Assembly (NCBI GenBank): GCA_965208965.1
Contig: OZ242384.1
Span: forward strand, 3,224,001 to 3,288,000
DNA: 64,000 bases
Reading direction: 5' to 3'
Origin: Bin5 sp965208965
GTDB lineage: Bacteria > Chloroflexota > Anaerolineae > Caldilineales > Caldilineaceae
The notes beneath the pieces were generated by a model. That model ran no database searches and was not told the DNA's origin. It was given only the letters and a program-made list of their open reading frames with translations. Shown one piece after another: positions 37,877 through 45,932 of this stretch (positions are counted from its first letter, which is position 1; the number at the start of each line of letters is the position of its first letter). The translations under genes were made by a program, and so were the position numbers.

Positions 37877-38786
37877 TATTCCTGAACCTCAACTAGAAGG
37901 CCTCGAAATCAAAAAGCCGGAGTCTCAGTCCGGACTCAGTGCCAGGCTGGCAGAGTACTATGCAATTTTTCGAGGCAACAAGCTGACCTCCCTCGGGGCA
38001 TCCATCACCCTCATCTTTTTTGTTTTGGCCGTCTTTGGTCCTGCAATCGCACCATTCGATCCGACCATTGTGGAACTGCGTGATCGGCTGCAGGGTCCTT
38101 CAGCCCAGCATATCCTCGGAACGGACGAAATGGGACGCGACGTTGCCAGCCGCCTGCTCCATGGCGCACGTATATCCACAGGTGTAGCGCTTCTGAGTGT
38201 TGCTCTGGCTGTCCTGTTTGGCGTGGCCTTGGGAGCAACCGCAGGATACTTTGGCGGACGGTGGGACATGATCGCTATGAGGTTGGTCGATATACTGCTG
38301 GCGTTTCCAAGCCTCATCCTGGCCATTGCGCTTATCAGTGTCCTTGAGCCTGGCGTAACCAGTCTTATCATTGCAGTGAGTGTCACCCGCCTACCTACTC
38401 TCGCGCGTCTCGCGCGCGGGAGCATTCTGGCAACCAAAGAATTCGACTATGTACTCGCCGCCCGCTGTGTAGGCGTCTCTGATCGGCTGATTTTGCTAAA
38501 GCATCTCCTGCCCAACGCGATGAGCCCGCTTGTAGTTCAAGCCACTCTGTCTACCGGTGGCGCAATTATTCATGCTGCCACCCTTGGGTTCTTGGGGCTC
38601 GGCGTGCAAGCCCCCACACCGGAATGGGGTGCAATGCTCAGCCGCGGTCGCACCTACACCACGATCGCACCTCACGTCGTCATCTTTCCTGGATTGGCCA
38701 TCGCCCTGTTTGTCTTTGGGCTCAATACCTTTGGTGATGGTCTGCGAGACTCCTTGGATCCCATGTTGCGTCGACTTGCACGTTGA
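37869..38786 (+). CDS. ABC transporter permease (DppC/OppC family)
   Basis: This is the partner permease of 305 residues. It has a cytoplasmic N-terminal segment of about 35 residues, then six helices, the typical GTDEMGRDVASRLLHGARIS motif after the first helix, and the EAA-type ATPase-docking loop at KEFDYVLAARCVGVSDRLIL. The C-terminal region GLNTFGDGLRDSLDPMLRR is a family hallmark. It starts within the last codons of the preceding permease gene, so translation is coupled, and is followed 41 bp later by a SelA-like enzyme gene on the same strand. The usual next genes, dppD and dppF, are absent. Confidence 0.92.
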   Translation: MSNIPEPQLEGLEIKKPESQSGLSARLAEYYAIFRGNKLTSLGASITLIFFVLAVFGPAIAPFDPTIVELRDRLQGPSAQHILGTDEMGRDVASRLLHGARISTGVALLSVALAVLFGVALGATAGYFGGRWDMIAMRLVDILLAFPSLILAIALISVLEPGVTSLIIAVSVTRLPTLARLARGSILATKEFDYVLAARCVGVSDRLILLKHLLPNAMSPLVVQATLSTGGAIIHAATLGFLGLGVQAPTPEWGAMLSRGRTYTTIAPHVVIFPGLAIALFVFGLNTFGDGLRDSLDPMLRRLAR

Positions 38787-38827
38787 CCGGCCTGGGACGC
38801 AAAGCTGGGAAACCGGAGAGAAGGAAC

Positions 38828-39970
38828 ATGGGAGTATACGAGAAACTGGGCGTCAAAACAATGATAAACGCCGTCGGCAACGGTACCGCCTCCGGCGGCT
38901 CCATCATGCGCCCAGAGGTGTTTGCCGCGATGGAGGATGCCAGTCGCTCATTCGTAAGACTGCCTGAACTGCTGCAAAAATCGGGGCGTCGCGTCGCGGA
39001 ACTGGCCGGCGTTGAAGCGGCCTGTATCACTGCCGGGGCAGCAGCCGGTGTGACGGTCGCCGTCGCTGCCTGCATGACGGGAAAGGAAGATGCGGAAGTC
39101 CACCAGCTCCCAAATACGGAGGGTATGAAAGATGAAGTGATTATCCAGGTCATGCAGCGCAACTACTATGAGTTGATGATTCGGCTTGCTGGTGCAAGGC
39201 TTATCGAAGTGGGTCTGGCTAACCGGACCTACCCTTGGCACATCGAGTCAGCCATCAATGAACAGACGGCGGCGATCGTTCATTTCGTGGCGTATTCTCC
39301 TCCGCAAGACCTGCCAGTCGAAAACGTGATTGAAATCGCACACAAGCACGGATTGCCTGTAATCGTGGATGCTGCTGCCGAATTTCCACCATTCTCCAAT
39401 CTCAGACGGTATGCCGATATGGGGGCCGACTTGACAATTTTCAGTGGGGGCAAAGGACTCCGTGGCCCGCAGTCATCCGGCCTCATATTGGGGCGAGAAG
39501 ACCTCATTGAAGCATGTGCAATGCACTCAAGTCCCAATCACGGGGTAGGGCGCCCCCCAAAGGTAGGAAAAGAAGAAATCATTGGCTTGGTCACAGCCTT
39601 GGAGTTGTTCGCAAGCGAAGAATTCTCACAGGCAGAACTAAACAGCTATGAAGAACGAACCGCCTACATTGTAGAAGCGCTGTCCCATACCCCTGGAATC
39701 GTGGCATACCGTGAGACCGCCCCGCCATCTTCGTTCTCGGAACTGAGTGGGGCAGCGCCGGAAGGCGTGCCTCTTGCGCATGTGGAGTGGGAGGAGGCCA
39801 TAATACCCAAGTCCAAAGAGGAAGTACGCGAGGAACTGGCGGAAGGCAGCCCCGGCATCATGGCAGCGTTCTCGCCGAAGGGCATTTCACTTGCCCCGCA
39901 CACCTTGCAACCGGGTGAAGAGCGCATCGTCGCCGAACGAGTGGCCCAGGTACTTAGCTCGCCGGCGTGA
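38828..39970 (+). CDS. SelA-like PLP-dependent enzyme, copy 2
   Basis: This 380-residue fold-type-I PLP enzyme belongs to the SelA/DgaE-like family. It starts MGVYEKLGVKTMINAVGNGT and has the cofactor region ITAGAAAGVTVAVAACMTG, Asp181 in IVDAAAE, and the presumed Schiff-base Lys209 in FSGGKGLRGPQSSG. It is closely similar to the enzyme at 42242 and only distantly similar to that at 30219. The ATG at 38828 has AGAAGGA before it; an upstream in-frame ATG/GTG near 38783 lies inside the permease gene. The position behind a solute-binding protein and permeases suggests it acts on the imported compound, perhaps an amino-sugar acid or serine-like metabolite, by elimination or racemisation. No tRNA-Sec or selB is nearby. 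Confidence 0.83.
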   Translation: MGVYEKLGVKTMINAVGNGTASGGSIMRPEVFAAMEDASRSFVRLPELLQKSGRRVAELAGVEAACITAGAAAGVTVAVAACMTGKEDAEVHQLPNTEGMKDEVIIQVMQRNYYELMIRLAGARLIEVGLANRTYPWHIESAINEQTAAIVHFVAYSPPQDLPVENVIEIAHKHGLPVIVDAAAEFPPFSNLRRYADMGADLTIFSGGKGLRGPQSSGLILGREDLIEACAMHSSPNHGVGRPPKVGKEEIIGLVTALELFASEEFSQAELNSYEERTAYIVEALSHTPGIVAYRETAPPSSFSELSGAAPEGVPLAHVEWEEAIIPKSKEEVREELAEGSPGIMAAFSPKGISLAPHTLQPGEERIVAERVAQVLSSPA

Positions 39971-40052
39971 GTTGCAAGTCCATTCGGCGATGGCCGGAAA
40001 TCCACCGCAAGCCCAAGGTGCATTGCGATAAATTGTGAGAAAGGGGAGTTAC

Positions 40053-41144
40053 ATGACACAACCACAGGTAGAACTCTTAGCCACTTGGGGAACCCCTGAA
40101 GGAGGGAGCGGCGACAACGCCTTCCGCCAGCCCGAGGCGCTTGCAACAGACAGCGCGGGGAACCTTCTTGTGGCAGACACAGGAAATCATCGCATACTGA
40201 AGTTGGACCCCAACGGAAACTTGATCTGGAAGATCGGGGGAACTGACAGCGCAGGGGAACCCTGGGCCGGCACCGCCATGGCAGAATTCAATAGCCCGCA
40301 AGCCATCTGTACTGACAACGAAAACAACGTTTACGTCTGCGACACGCTGAACTGCCGTGTGCAGAAGTTTGACGCCGATGGCAATCAGTTGCTGATCTTT
40401 GGCACTCAGGGGCTGGGCTACGGGCAGTTCGGTGGAGAGGGCCCACTGGGCATCGCTATCGATGAGAATGGCTATATGCTGGTGTGCGACACCCATACCA
40501 GTATTGGAGGCAACCACCGGGTTCAGAAATTGGATCAAAATGGACACTTTGTCGCCCAGTTTGGCAGCTACGGGACTGGGCTGGGGCAGTTTGGCGGTGC
40601 GATGCCCGTCCGCGAGTATGGACTCGACTTTGGGCCGGGTATCGGGCCAGGCCCGATTGGACCCACAGGCATCGCGGTCAATCAGAATGCGCAACACATA
40701 AGTGACAAGAACAATTGGGGTGCAGACATCTACGTCGGAGACTGTGACAACGACCGCCTCCAGGTCTTTAAGGGAATAGGACTCTGTGACGGAAGTTTCG
40801 GCGACGGGGTTGTGTTCCGGCCTCGCCAACTGTCCATGGATGGCAGCGGTCGCCTCTATGTCAGTGGCGTGCACAAACACGAACCACCGATGGAGACTTA
40901 CGATCTGACCGACCCCCTGAAATGGCGCGTCGTCGCGGAATCCCGGTGGGTGTTGGTATTTGATGTCGGCTCTAAACAGTTGATTGGAAGAATCGGGACT
41001 AAGGAAGCGCATGACCAGATGACCCATAACTATGGAGCCGGGCTACACCGCCACGGCTACGGCCTGGCTGTATGCAAAGCCGACGACAGCATCGTATATA
41101 TCCAGGGCGATAACCTGGTTTTCAAGTACCAAGTGACTTGGTGA
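40053..41144 (+). CDS. NHL-repeat beta-propeller protein, copy 1
   Basis: This 363-residue protein is built of NHL repeats forming a beta-propeller. Repeats have the pattern PEALATDSAGNLLVADTGNH-RILKLDPNGNLI and recur about six times (for example NVYVCDTLNCRVQKFDADGN and IYVGDCDNDRLQVF). There is no signal peptide, so it is predicted to be cytoplasmic. NHL propellers bind ligands or proteins, and some are lyases or lactonases; no catalytic set can be recognised. The ATG at 40053 has a strong GGGGAG Shine-Dalgarno. It lies 82 bp after a SelA-like gene and 16 bp before a second NHL gene to which it is clearly related. A link with the SelA-like enzymes is suggested by the cluster only. Confidence 0.85.
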   Translation: MTQPQVELLATWGTPEGGSGDNAFRQPEALATDSAGNLLVADTGNHRILKLDPNGNLIWKIGGTDSAGEPWAGTAMAEFNSPQAICTDNENNVYVCDTLNCRVQKFDADGNQLLIFGTQGLGYGQFGGEGPLGIAIDENGYMLVCDTHTSIGGNHRVQKLDQNGHFVAQFGSYGTGLGQFGGAMPVREYGLDFGPGIGPGPIGPTGIAVNQNAQHISDKNNWGADIYVGDCDNDRLQVFKGIGLCDGSFGDGVVFRPRQLSMDGSGRLYVSGVHKHEPPMETYDLTDPLKWRVVAESRWVLVFDVGSKQLIGRIGTKEAHDQMTHNYGAGLHRHGYGLAVCKADDSIVYIQGDNLVFKYQVTW

Positions 41145-41160
41145 AAGGGACGCCTGAACC

Positions 41161-42198
41161 ATGAACGAACCAAGAAAAGATCTGTTGGCTGTCTGGGGTC
41201 CCTTTGAAACAGGCTGGGGAGACGTAGAATTTGATAACCCGGAGGGGCTGGCTTCAGACAGCCTGGGAAACATCTATGTCGCTGATGAGGCCAATCATCG
41301 CGTGCAGAAGATTGACCCTGACGGCAACCTTATTTTCAAGATTGGCGGGGTGCGCGACGCGGGTCCTCTTGGGGAAAGGCCTAGGCCCGGCGCCGCGCCC
41401 GGAGAGTTTCAGATGCATCGACCTGTGCATGTCGATCCTGAAGACAACCTCTTTGTTGGCGACAGTCAGAACTGCCGCGTACAGAAATTCGACGACCAGG
41501 GAAACTTCCTGATGCTCTTTGGCAGCATGGGTAACGGCCCGGGACAGTTTGGCGGTCTGTCAGGGCCCAACGGTGTCGCCGTGGATGAAGAAGGCTTTAT
41601 CTATGTCACGGATACGCACACTCTCCTCGGCGGAAACAACCGAGTGCAGAAGTTTGACGCTCGCGGCCATTTTATCAAGGCTTGGGGGGAACATGGTACG
41701 GGACCAGGCCAATTCGCGGGCGGAATACCCCTGCGCGGGCGTTATGGTCACGATCACATAGGAAGCACTATCCCTGAAGGGCCCTACGGCATTGCAATTG
41801 GCAACAACAGCGGGAATCTCTACATAGCCGATTCTGACAATGGTCGGATTCAGGTTTTTGACCGGGAGGGGCACTTCATTCGTTCGGTCGGGGAAGGTAT
41901 CATCTGGTCCCCAAAGGGAATCTGTCTGGACAGCCAGGAAAACATCTACGTCGCCGACTACCACATGGTCCCGGGCCTGGCTGGCTTAACCGTTCCACCC
42001 GTCTTGCCGGAGCATCGCATGCTCTGGGTACTGGATAAAGATGGCGCCCTGCTTCTCAAAATCACAAATGAAGATGCCGGCGGACTCTATGTACACGGCG
42101 GGGGCAGGCACCATGCCGTCGCAGTAAGCAAAGCCGACGAGAGCCTGCTCTACTTTCAGGCAGGCCACCACATTCTTAAGTGGCGTATACACTGGTAA
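41161..42198 (+). CDS. NHL-repeat beta-propeller protein, copy 2
   Basis: This 345-residue NHL propeller is a paralogue of the preceding gene. Its repeats include PEGLASDSLGNIYVADEANH, NLFVGDSQNCRVQKFDDQGN, FIYVTDTHTLLGGNNRVQKF and NLYIADSDNGRIQVFDREGH. Both paralogues begin with a similar segment (LLAVWGPFETGWGDVEFDNP here) and end with a residue pair VTW or IHW after a hydrophobic strand, which suggests that the first and last strands close the propeller. No signal peptide is evident. The gene is 16 bp after copy 1 and 43 bp before the third SelA-like gene. A tandem duplication is the simplest origin. The function is unknown. Confidence 0.85.
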   Translation: MNEPRKDLLAVWGPFETGWGDVEFDNPEGLASDSLGNIYVADEANHRVQKIDPDGNLIFKIGGVRDAGPLGERPRPGAAPGEFQMHRPVHVDPEDNLFVGDSQNCRVQKFDDQGNFLMLFGSMGNGPGQFGGLSGPNGVAVDEEGFIYVTDTHTLLGGNNRVQKFDARGHFIKAWGEHGTGPGQFAGGIPLRGRYGHDHIGSTIPEGPYGIAIGNNSGNLYIADSDNGRIQVFDREGHFIRSVGEGIIWSPKGICLDSQENIYVADYHMVPGLAGLTVPPVLPEHRMLWVLDKDGALLLKITNEDAGGLYVHGGGRHHAVAVSKADESLLYFQAGHHILKWRIHW

Positions 42199-42241
42199 CG
42201 GGCAAGGCCGACCTACCGAGAAAATTAGGGAGATGCGAACG

Positions 42242-43369
42242 ATGGGAGTCTACGAAAAACTGGGCGTGAAGACCAAGATCAACGCTGTAGGCAACGGTAC
42301 CGCCATCGGGGGTTCGATTATGGCCCCCGAAGTGATTTCCGCAATGCAGGAGGCCGGTCAGAACTTCATCGACTTGAACGAACTGCTGGCCAAGGCAGGT
42401 CAGTATATCGCAGACTTGGTCGGCGTTGAGGCCTGCTATATTACTTCCGGTGCTGCGGGCGGCGTGCTCATATCGATTGCAGCCTGTATGACAGGCAAAG
42501 ATTGGGCCAAGGTTCACCAGCTCCCCAATACCCGGGGGATGAAAAACGAAGTTGTTATGCAGGTGATGCAAAGGAACTACTATGAACTGATGGTTAGGGA
42601 GGCCGGGGCGACGCTCATCGAGATCGGGCTGGCCAATACGACCAACTCCTGGCACTTGGAAGCCGCTCTCAACGAGCAAACAGCGGCCATCATTCACTTT
42701 GTTGCCTATAGTCCTCCCCATGACCTGCCACTCCAGGATGTGATTGACATCGCGCATAAGCAAGACGTTCCGGTGGTCGTGGATGCTGCAGCAGAATTTC
42801 CTTCCTTTTCCATTCTTAGAGAGTACGTTGATATGGGAGCGGACCTGGTCATTTTCAGCGGCGGCAAGGGGATCCGAGGACCGCAATCGTCAGGCCTGAT
42901 TTTGGGACGAAAGGATCTGATCGAGGCCTGTGCGATGAATGGGAGTCCCTACCACGGTGTTGGCAGGCCGTGCAAGGTCGGAAAAGAAGAGATCATCGGC
43001 CTGGTGACGGCGTTAGAACTCTTCTCGGATCCGGAGTATGAGCGTAAAGAGTTGGAAGGCTGGCACCTGCGCACAAACTACGTCGTGGAAACGTTGTCCG
43101 ATCTATCGCATGTGACCGTACAAGCCGGATTCCCCAGGGACTTTGCCGGTGTGGAAGTAAAACCTAGGATTGTGCCCGTGACTGTGGTGACATGGGACGA
43201 TCAGGCCATCCCCGTGACGAAGGAACAAGTGGCCTCTGAGCTGCTGGAAGGTGACCCGGGGATTTACGTGGCAACATCCCGAGATGGCATTGTAATCGCC
43301 CCTCACACGTTACTCCCTGGCGAAGAACGCATTGTGGCGGAACGAGTTGGCGCAGTCTTGGCAAGGTAG
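42242..43369 (+). CDS. SelA-like PLP-dependent enzyme, copy 3
   Basis: This 375-residue enzyme is a close paralogue of that at 38828: identical MGVYEKLGVKT start, LNEQTAAIIHFVAYSPPHDL, Asp181 in VVDAAAEFP and Lys209 in FSGGKGIRGPQSSGLILG. The two diverge mainly in the C-terminal domain. Keeping two near copies in one cluster suggests either a heteromeric enzyme or two related substrates. I chose the ATG at 42242 because it aligns with the paralogue and has AGGGAG ten bases upstream; an ATG nine bases earlier is directly next to that motif. It is the last gene of the plus-strand cluster. Confidence 0.83.
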   Translation: MGVYEKLGVKTKINAVGNGTAIGGSIMAPEVISAMQEAGQNFIDLNELLAKAGQYIADLVGVEACYITSGAAGGVLISIAACMTGKDWAKVHQLPNTRGMKNEVVMQVMQRNYYELMVREAGATLIEIGLANTTNSWHLEAALNEQTAAIIHFVAYSPPHDLPLQDVIDIAHKQDVPVVVDAAAEFPSFSILREYVDMGADLVIFSGGKGIRGPQSSGLILGRKDLIEACAMNGSPYHGVGRPCKVGKEEIIGLVTALELFSDPEYERKELEGWHLRTNYVVETLSDLSHVTVQAGFPRDFAGVEVKPRIVPVTVVTWDDQAIPVTKEQVASELLEGDPGIYVATSRDGIVIAPHTLLPGEERIVAERVGAVLAR

Positions 43370-43743
43370 GGCTGAGGCAGAGAAAGCTCGACTCTGACTC
43401 TCCAGGATGCTCCAAGAATTAGGAGTTGTCAGGTAGCAACAACATCAAAACCAAAACGCCGCGCTAAAAACTGCCGCAATCCAGAGATCTGCTTCGAGAC
43501 CTGGCGGTGGTTGGATCCGGTACGCCCTGACACACCGGAAGCACAACTTCAGCCCGTCCTCTCATCACATGCTCCGCCGCCCATGGCTGACTTTGGGGGC
43601 GAACTCTCGTATAAGTCTGGCAGCAGACAAACCATGGCCAGTCCTCGATTAACACTGATGCAGGGAAACCGCCCAATCTAACCCCTGGCCCCCAGCCCCT
43701 GTTCCCTGCAGTTGGGCGGTCGGGCCTATTCGGCCCTCCCTTG

Positions 43744-43764
43744 TGCGGGGGCGGAGCCCCCGCA
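43744..43764. repeat. Strong GC hairpin
   Basis: TGCGGGGGC (43744-43752) and GCCCCCGCA (43756-43764) form a perfect 9-bp stem with a GGA loop. There is no T-run, so it is more likely a REP-like unit than a terminator. Confidence 0.6.
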
Positions 43765-44054
43765 ATGCCCCCGGCCAACAACATGCCTCGCCGACCTGGT
43801 GTCGATATTGGTAACAGGTGTCCAATCGAAGGAGCTTCGCCAGACCACGTCCCGCAAGTCCAATCAGATCCCCGTAGATGCCGGCCGTGTGCCTGCACAG
43901 TGCCACCCCATCAATGGACCCCGCTGTTCGGCCAGGCCATGCGCCTGCCCCGCGTCGCTTCAAAAGCCGGTCAACAATTCCAGCCGCCGCTGGCACTGAA
44001 TCCTCGCCGGACCGTCCCCACTCCAGTTCTGGGACGCACCACCCGCATTTTCTC

Positions 44055-44332
44055 CATTTGCCAATAGAACATACGATCTGATACAATCCCTGACGATGGA
44101 TAGGGGAAGGTGACGGACTCCGCAAGGCTTCATACTCTGCAGACATTATTCTCATCCTCAGCCTCCCCTAATCTGCCGTCGTCCAACGTTAACTGCTTCT
44201 CCGGTTGGACTACGGTAGGCGGGTCCGGGCAGTGTTTCAAGCGTGTGCGCCGTCCTCCCTCGAATGGCGCACTGTCGGGATCGAGTGCGCTGCCTGGGCT
44301 CGCCCCTTTCTGCCTCACTTGCCGTCAGAGAA
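44055..44332 (+). repeat. Dispersed non-coding repeat, copy B
   Basis: This is the partner of 33861-34135, in the same orientation and 10.2 kb away. The conserved parts are the promoter-like pair, a TAGGGGAAGG motif near 44101, and the 54-base block at 44219-44272, which includes the GTGCGCC (44245-44251)/GGCGCAC (44266-44272) stem. The bases between the promoter and the block (137 here, 134 in copy A) are only loosely conserved. The two copies bracket the transporter/SelA/NHL cluster. Confidence 0.6.
44058..44087 (+). promoter_or_regulatory. Promoter-like pair in repeat copy B
   Basis: TTGCCA (44058-44063) and TACAAT (44082-44087) have an 18-base spacer, matching the element in copy A. A transcript from here would run into the FAH-family gene at 44642 unless it ends earlier. 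Confidence 0.5.
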
Positions 44333-44641
44333 CCCGCCAAATGACAGCTATCTGCTGTTCCCAGGACCCGTTCGCCTCCCCCTCGAATCGGCCGATGCGC
44401 GTCCTCGGCCTGAAAACAGTCTGCCGGCCCCTGTCCCTTTCTATAGTCCGAAGCAATTCTCCTCAACTGTCCATTCTGGTACAATAGGCCCTGTTTAGCA
44501 TGGCACGCCATCCCCGATTGCCATTGCCATAAACGTCTGTCCACCGACTCACCTCTCATTGCTGAACGCACAATCCTTTTCGTTGCCTCAAGCAACTGCG
44601 CCACCAGGAACACCAACACAAATCACACAAGGAAACACACA

Positions 44642-45487
44642 ATGCGACTCTTGCTATTCGATGACTACAAGCTGGGTGTATGGGACGGCGACCAGGTACT
44701 CGATGTCTCGGCGGCCGTGGCAGATTGCGGCCATCACTCCCCACAGGAGATGATGCAGATGGTGATCTGCGACTGGGAAAACGTCGAGCCGCGCCTGCGC
44801 GAGGCGGCTGCCTCCGCCAGCGGCGTCTCTCTCGACGATGTCACCTGCCGTCCGTCCATGCCAAGACCGGGCCAGCTTGTCTGCCTCGCCGGCAACTACC
44901 TGGAGCCGGCAAAGCCGGAACGGGGCCTCTTCAATGCCTTCCTGAAGTCGCCCAACGCGGCCCTGGGCCACGGCGGCACGGTGGTCCTGCCCAGCGCAGA
45001 GGCCAGCGTCTTTCACTTCGAGCCGGAACTGGCGATTGTCATCGGCAAGGCGGCCAGCTATCTGGCGGCAGAGGACGCCATGGACCACGTTTTCGGGTAC
45101 ACGCAGTTTATCGACGTCTCAGCCAGAGGCCTGCCAGGCGGCTTCTTTCTTGGAAAATCCTGGCATACCTTTGCCCCTTTGGGTCCGGTACTGGTGACTC
45201 GCGACGAGATCGCTAACGCGAACGATCTTAACGTGCGGCTGTGGGTCAATGACGAAAAGAAGCACGACATCACCACGGCTGACATGGACCGTCACATTCC
45301 CGAGCTGCTGGCCGAGGTTACGAACGTGCTTCCCCTGCAGCCGGGCGACGTGGTGGCCACCGGCACGCATCACTTCGGCCTCGAAGCGGTGCAGGACGGC
45401 GACACGGTCAGGCTTCAGATCGACCAATTGGGGCCGGCCCTCGTCGTACACTGCTCCGACCCTTCGGGCCGCAGCTGGGAAAGCTAA
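44642..45487 (+). CDS. Fumarylacetoacetate hydrolase (FAH) family protein
   Basis: This is a 281-residue FAH-fold enzyme. The divalent metal is bound by Glu127 and Glu129 (HFEPELAIVIG) and Asp158 (TQFIDVSARG), and the conserved Lys172 is in LGKSWHTFAPLGP, so the active site is complete. The family splits C-C bonds in 2,4-dioxo acids or handles 2-keto-3-deoxy sugar acids and oxaloacetate; this member most resembles the sugar-acid or aromatic-acid catabolic type, but the substrate is uncertain. It stands alone between two intergenic regions and is followed by a GGGCAGGC hairpin. AAGGA lies nine bases before the ATG. Confidence 0.88.
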   Translation: MRLLLFDDYKLGVWDGDQVLDVSAAVADCGHHSPQEMMQMVICDWENVEPRLREAAASASGVSLDDVTCRPSMPRPGQLVCLAGNYLEPAKPERGLFNAFLKSPNAALGHGGTVVLPSAEASVFHFEPELAIVIGKAASYLAAEDAMDHVFGYTQFIDVSARGLPGGFFLGKSWHTFAPLGPVLVTRDEIANANDLNVRLWVNDEKKHDITTADMDRHIPELLAEVTNVLPLQPGDVVATGTHHFGLEAVQDGDTVRLQIDQLGPALVVHCSDPSGRSWES

Positions 45488-45932
45488 GCCAGACCAGGGC
45501 AGGCACAAAGCCTGCCCTACCGGGACTACAGGCGGGAAGTTGGGGGCGGCGCTTCCCCTGCCGGAGATTGGAACGGGAGTTGACCACAGTCCGGTTGCTT
45601 CCGGATGTAAACGAGAGTTCGCCCCTATGTCGGGATGCGTCGTCTTTTTTTGATGGTTGTTCCGCCTGCCGGTCTATGTTAGGATCCCAGTCGAGGGATT
45701 GGGATCCATCCGGAAGTTGGGGGCGAGTCTGATGCGTCGACTTCGCAGCCAGGTGGATGGCAATATGGCTGCCGTCAATCTTCCATTCAAGGGAGATTGC
45801 GGCGGCCAGACCTGCCGTACTCCGTCCTACCGCACACTTCGTGCTGAGGACGCAGGCTCTGCACTTGTGAACTCGGCTTACTCCCAGACTAGTAGAATAT
45901 AGAGTCCTTCACACTGCTCAAGGAGGCAAAAC
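45488..45932. other. Intergenic region with REP-like hairpin
   Basis: This 445-bp gap holds the REP-like hairpin close to the FAH stop and, at 45894-45899, a TAGAAT hexamer about 34 bp before the next gene that lacks a clear -35. I see no gene in it. Confidence 0.5.
45497..45517. repeat. GGGCAGGC short palindromic repeat, copy 2
   Basis: GGGCAGGC (45497-45504) and GCCTGCCC (45510-45517) form an 8-bp stem with loop ACAAA, followed by TAC. It is the near twin of the unit at 33744-33764 and lies ten bases after the FAH gene, where it could cap the 3' end of the transcript. Confidence 0.6.

Larger units (their letters stand above)
43370..44641. other. Intergenic region (1.27 kb) with hairpin and repeat copy B
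   Basis: No convincing gene is seen. It contains a strong GC hairpin at 43744-43764 and the second copy of the dispersed repeat at 44055-44332. The remaining sequence (43.4-44.0 kb) has short open frames in several phases with proline- and arginine-rich translations that look non-coding. Confidence 0.6.

Noticed and set aside
30219..43369. Selenocysteine synthesis (SelA) by the three SelA-like enzymes
   Set aside because: No selB, selD or tRNA-Sec is seen, there are three divergent copies, and they sit in catabolic clusters. A metabolic enzyme is more likely.
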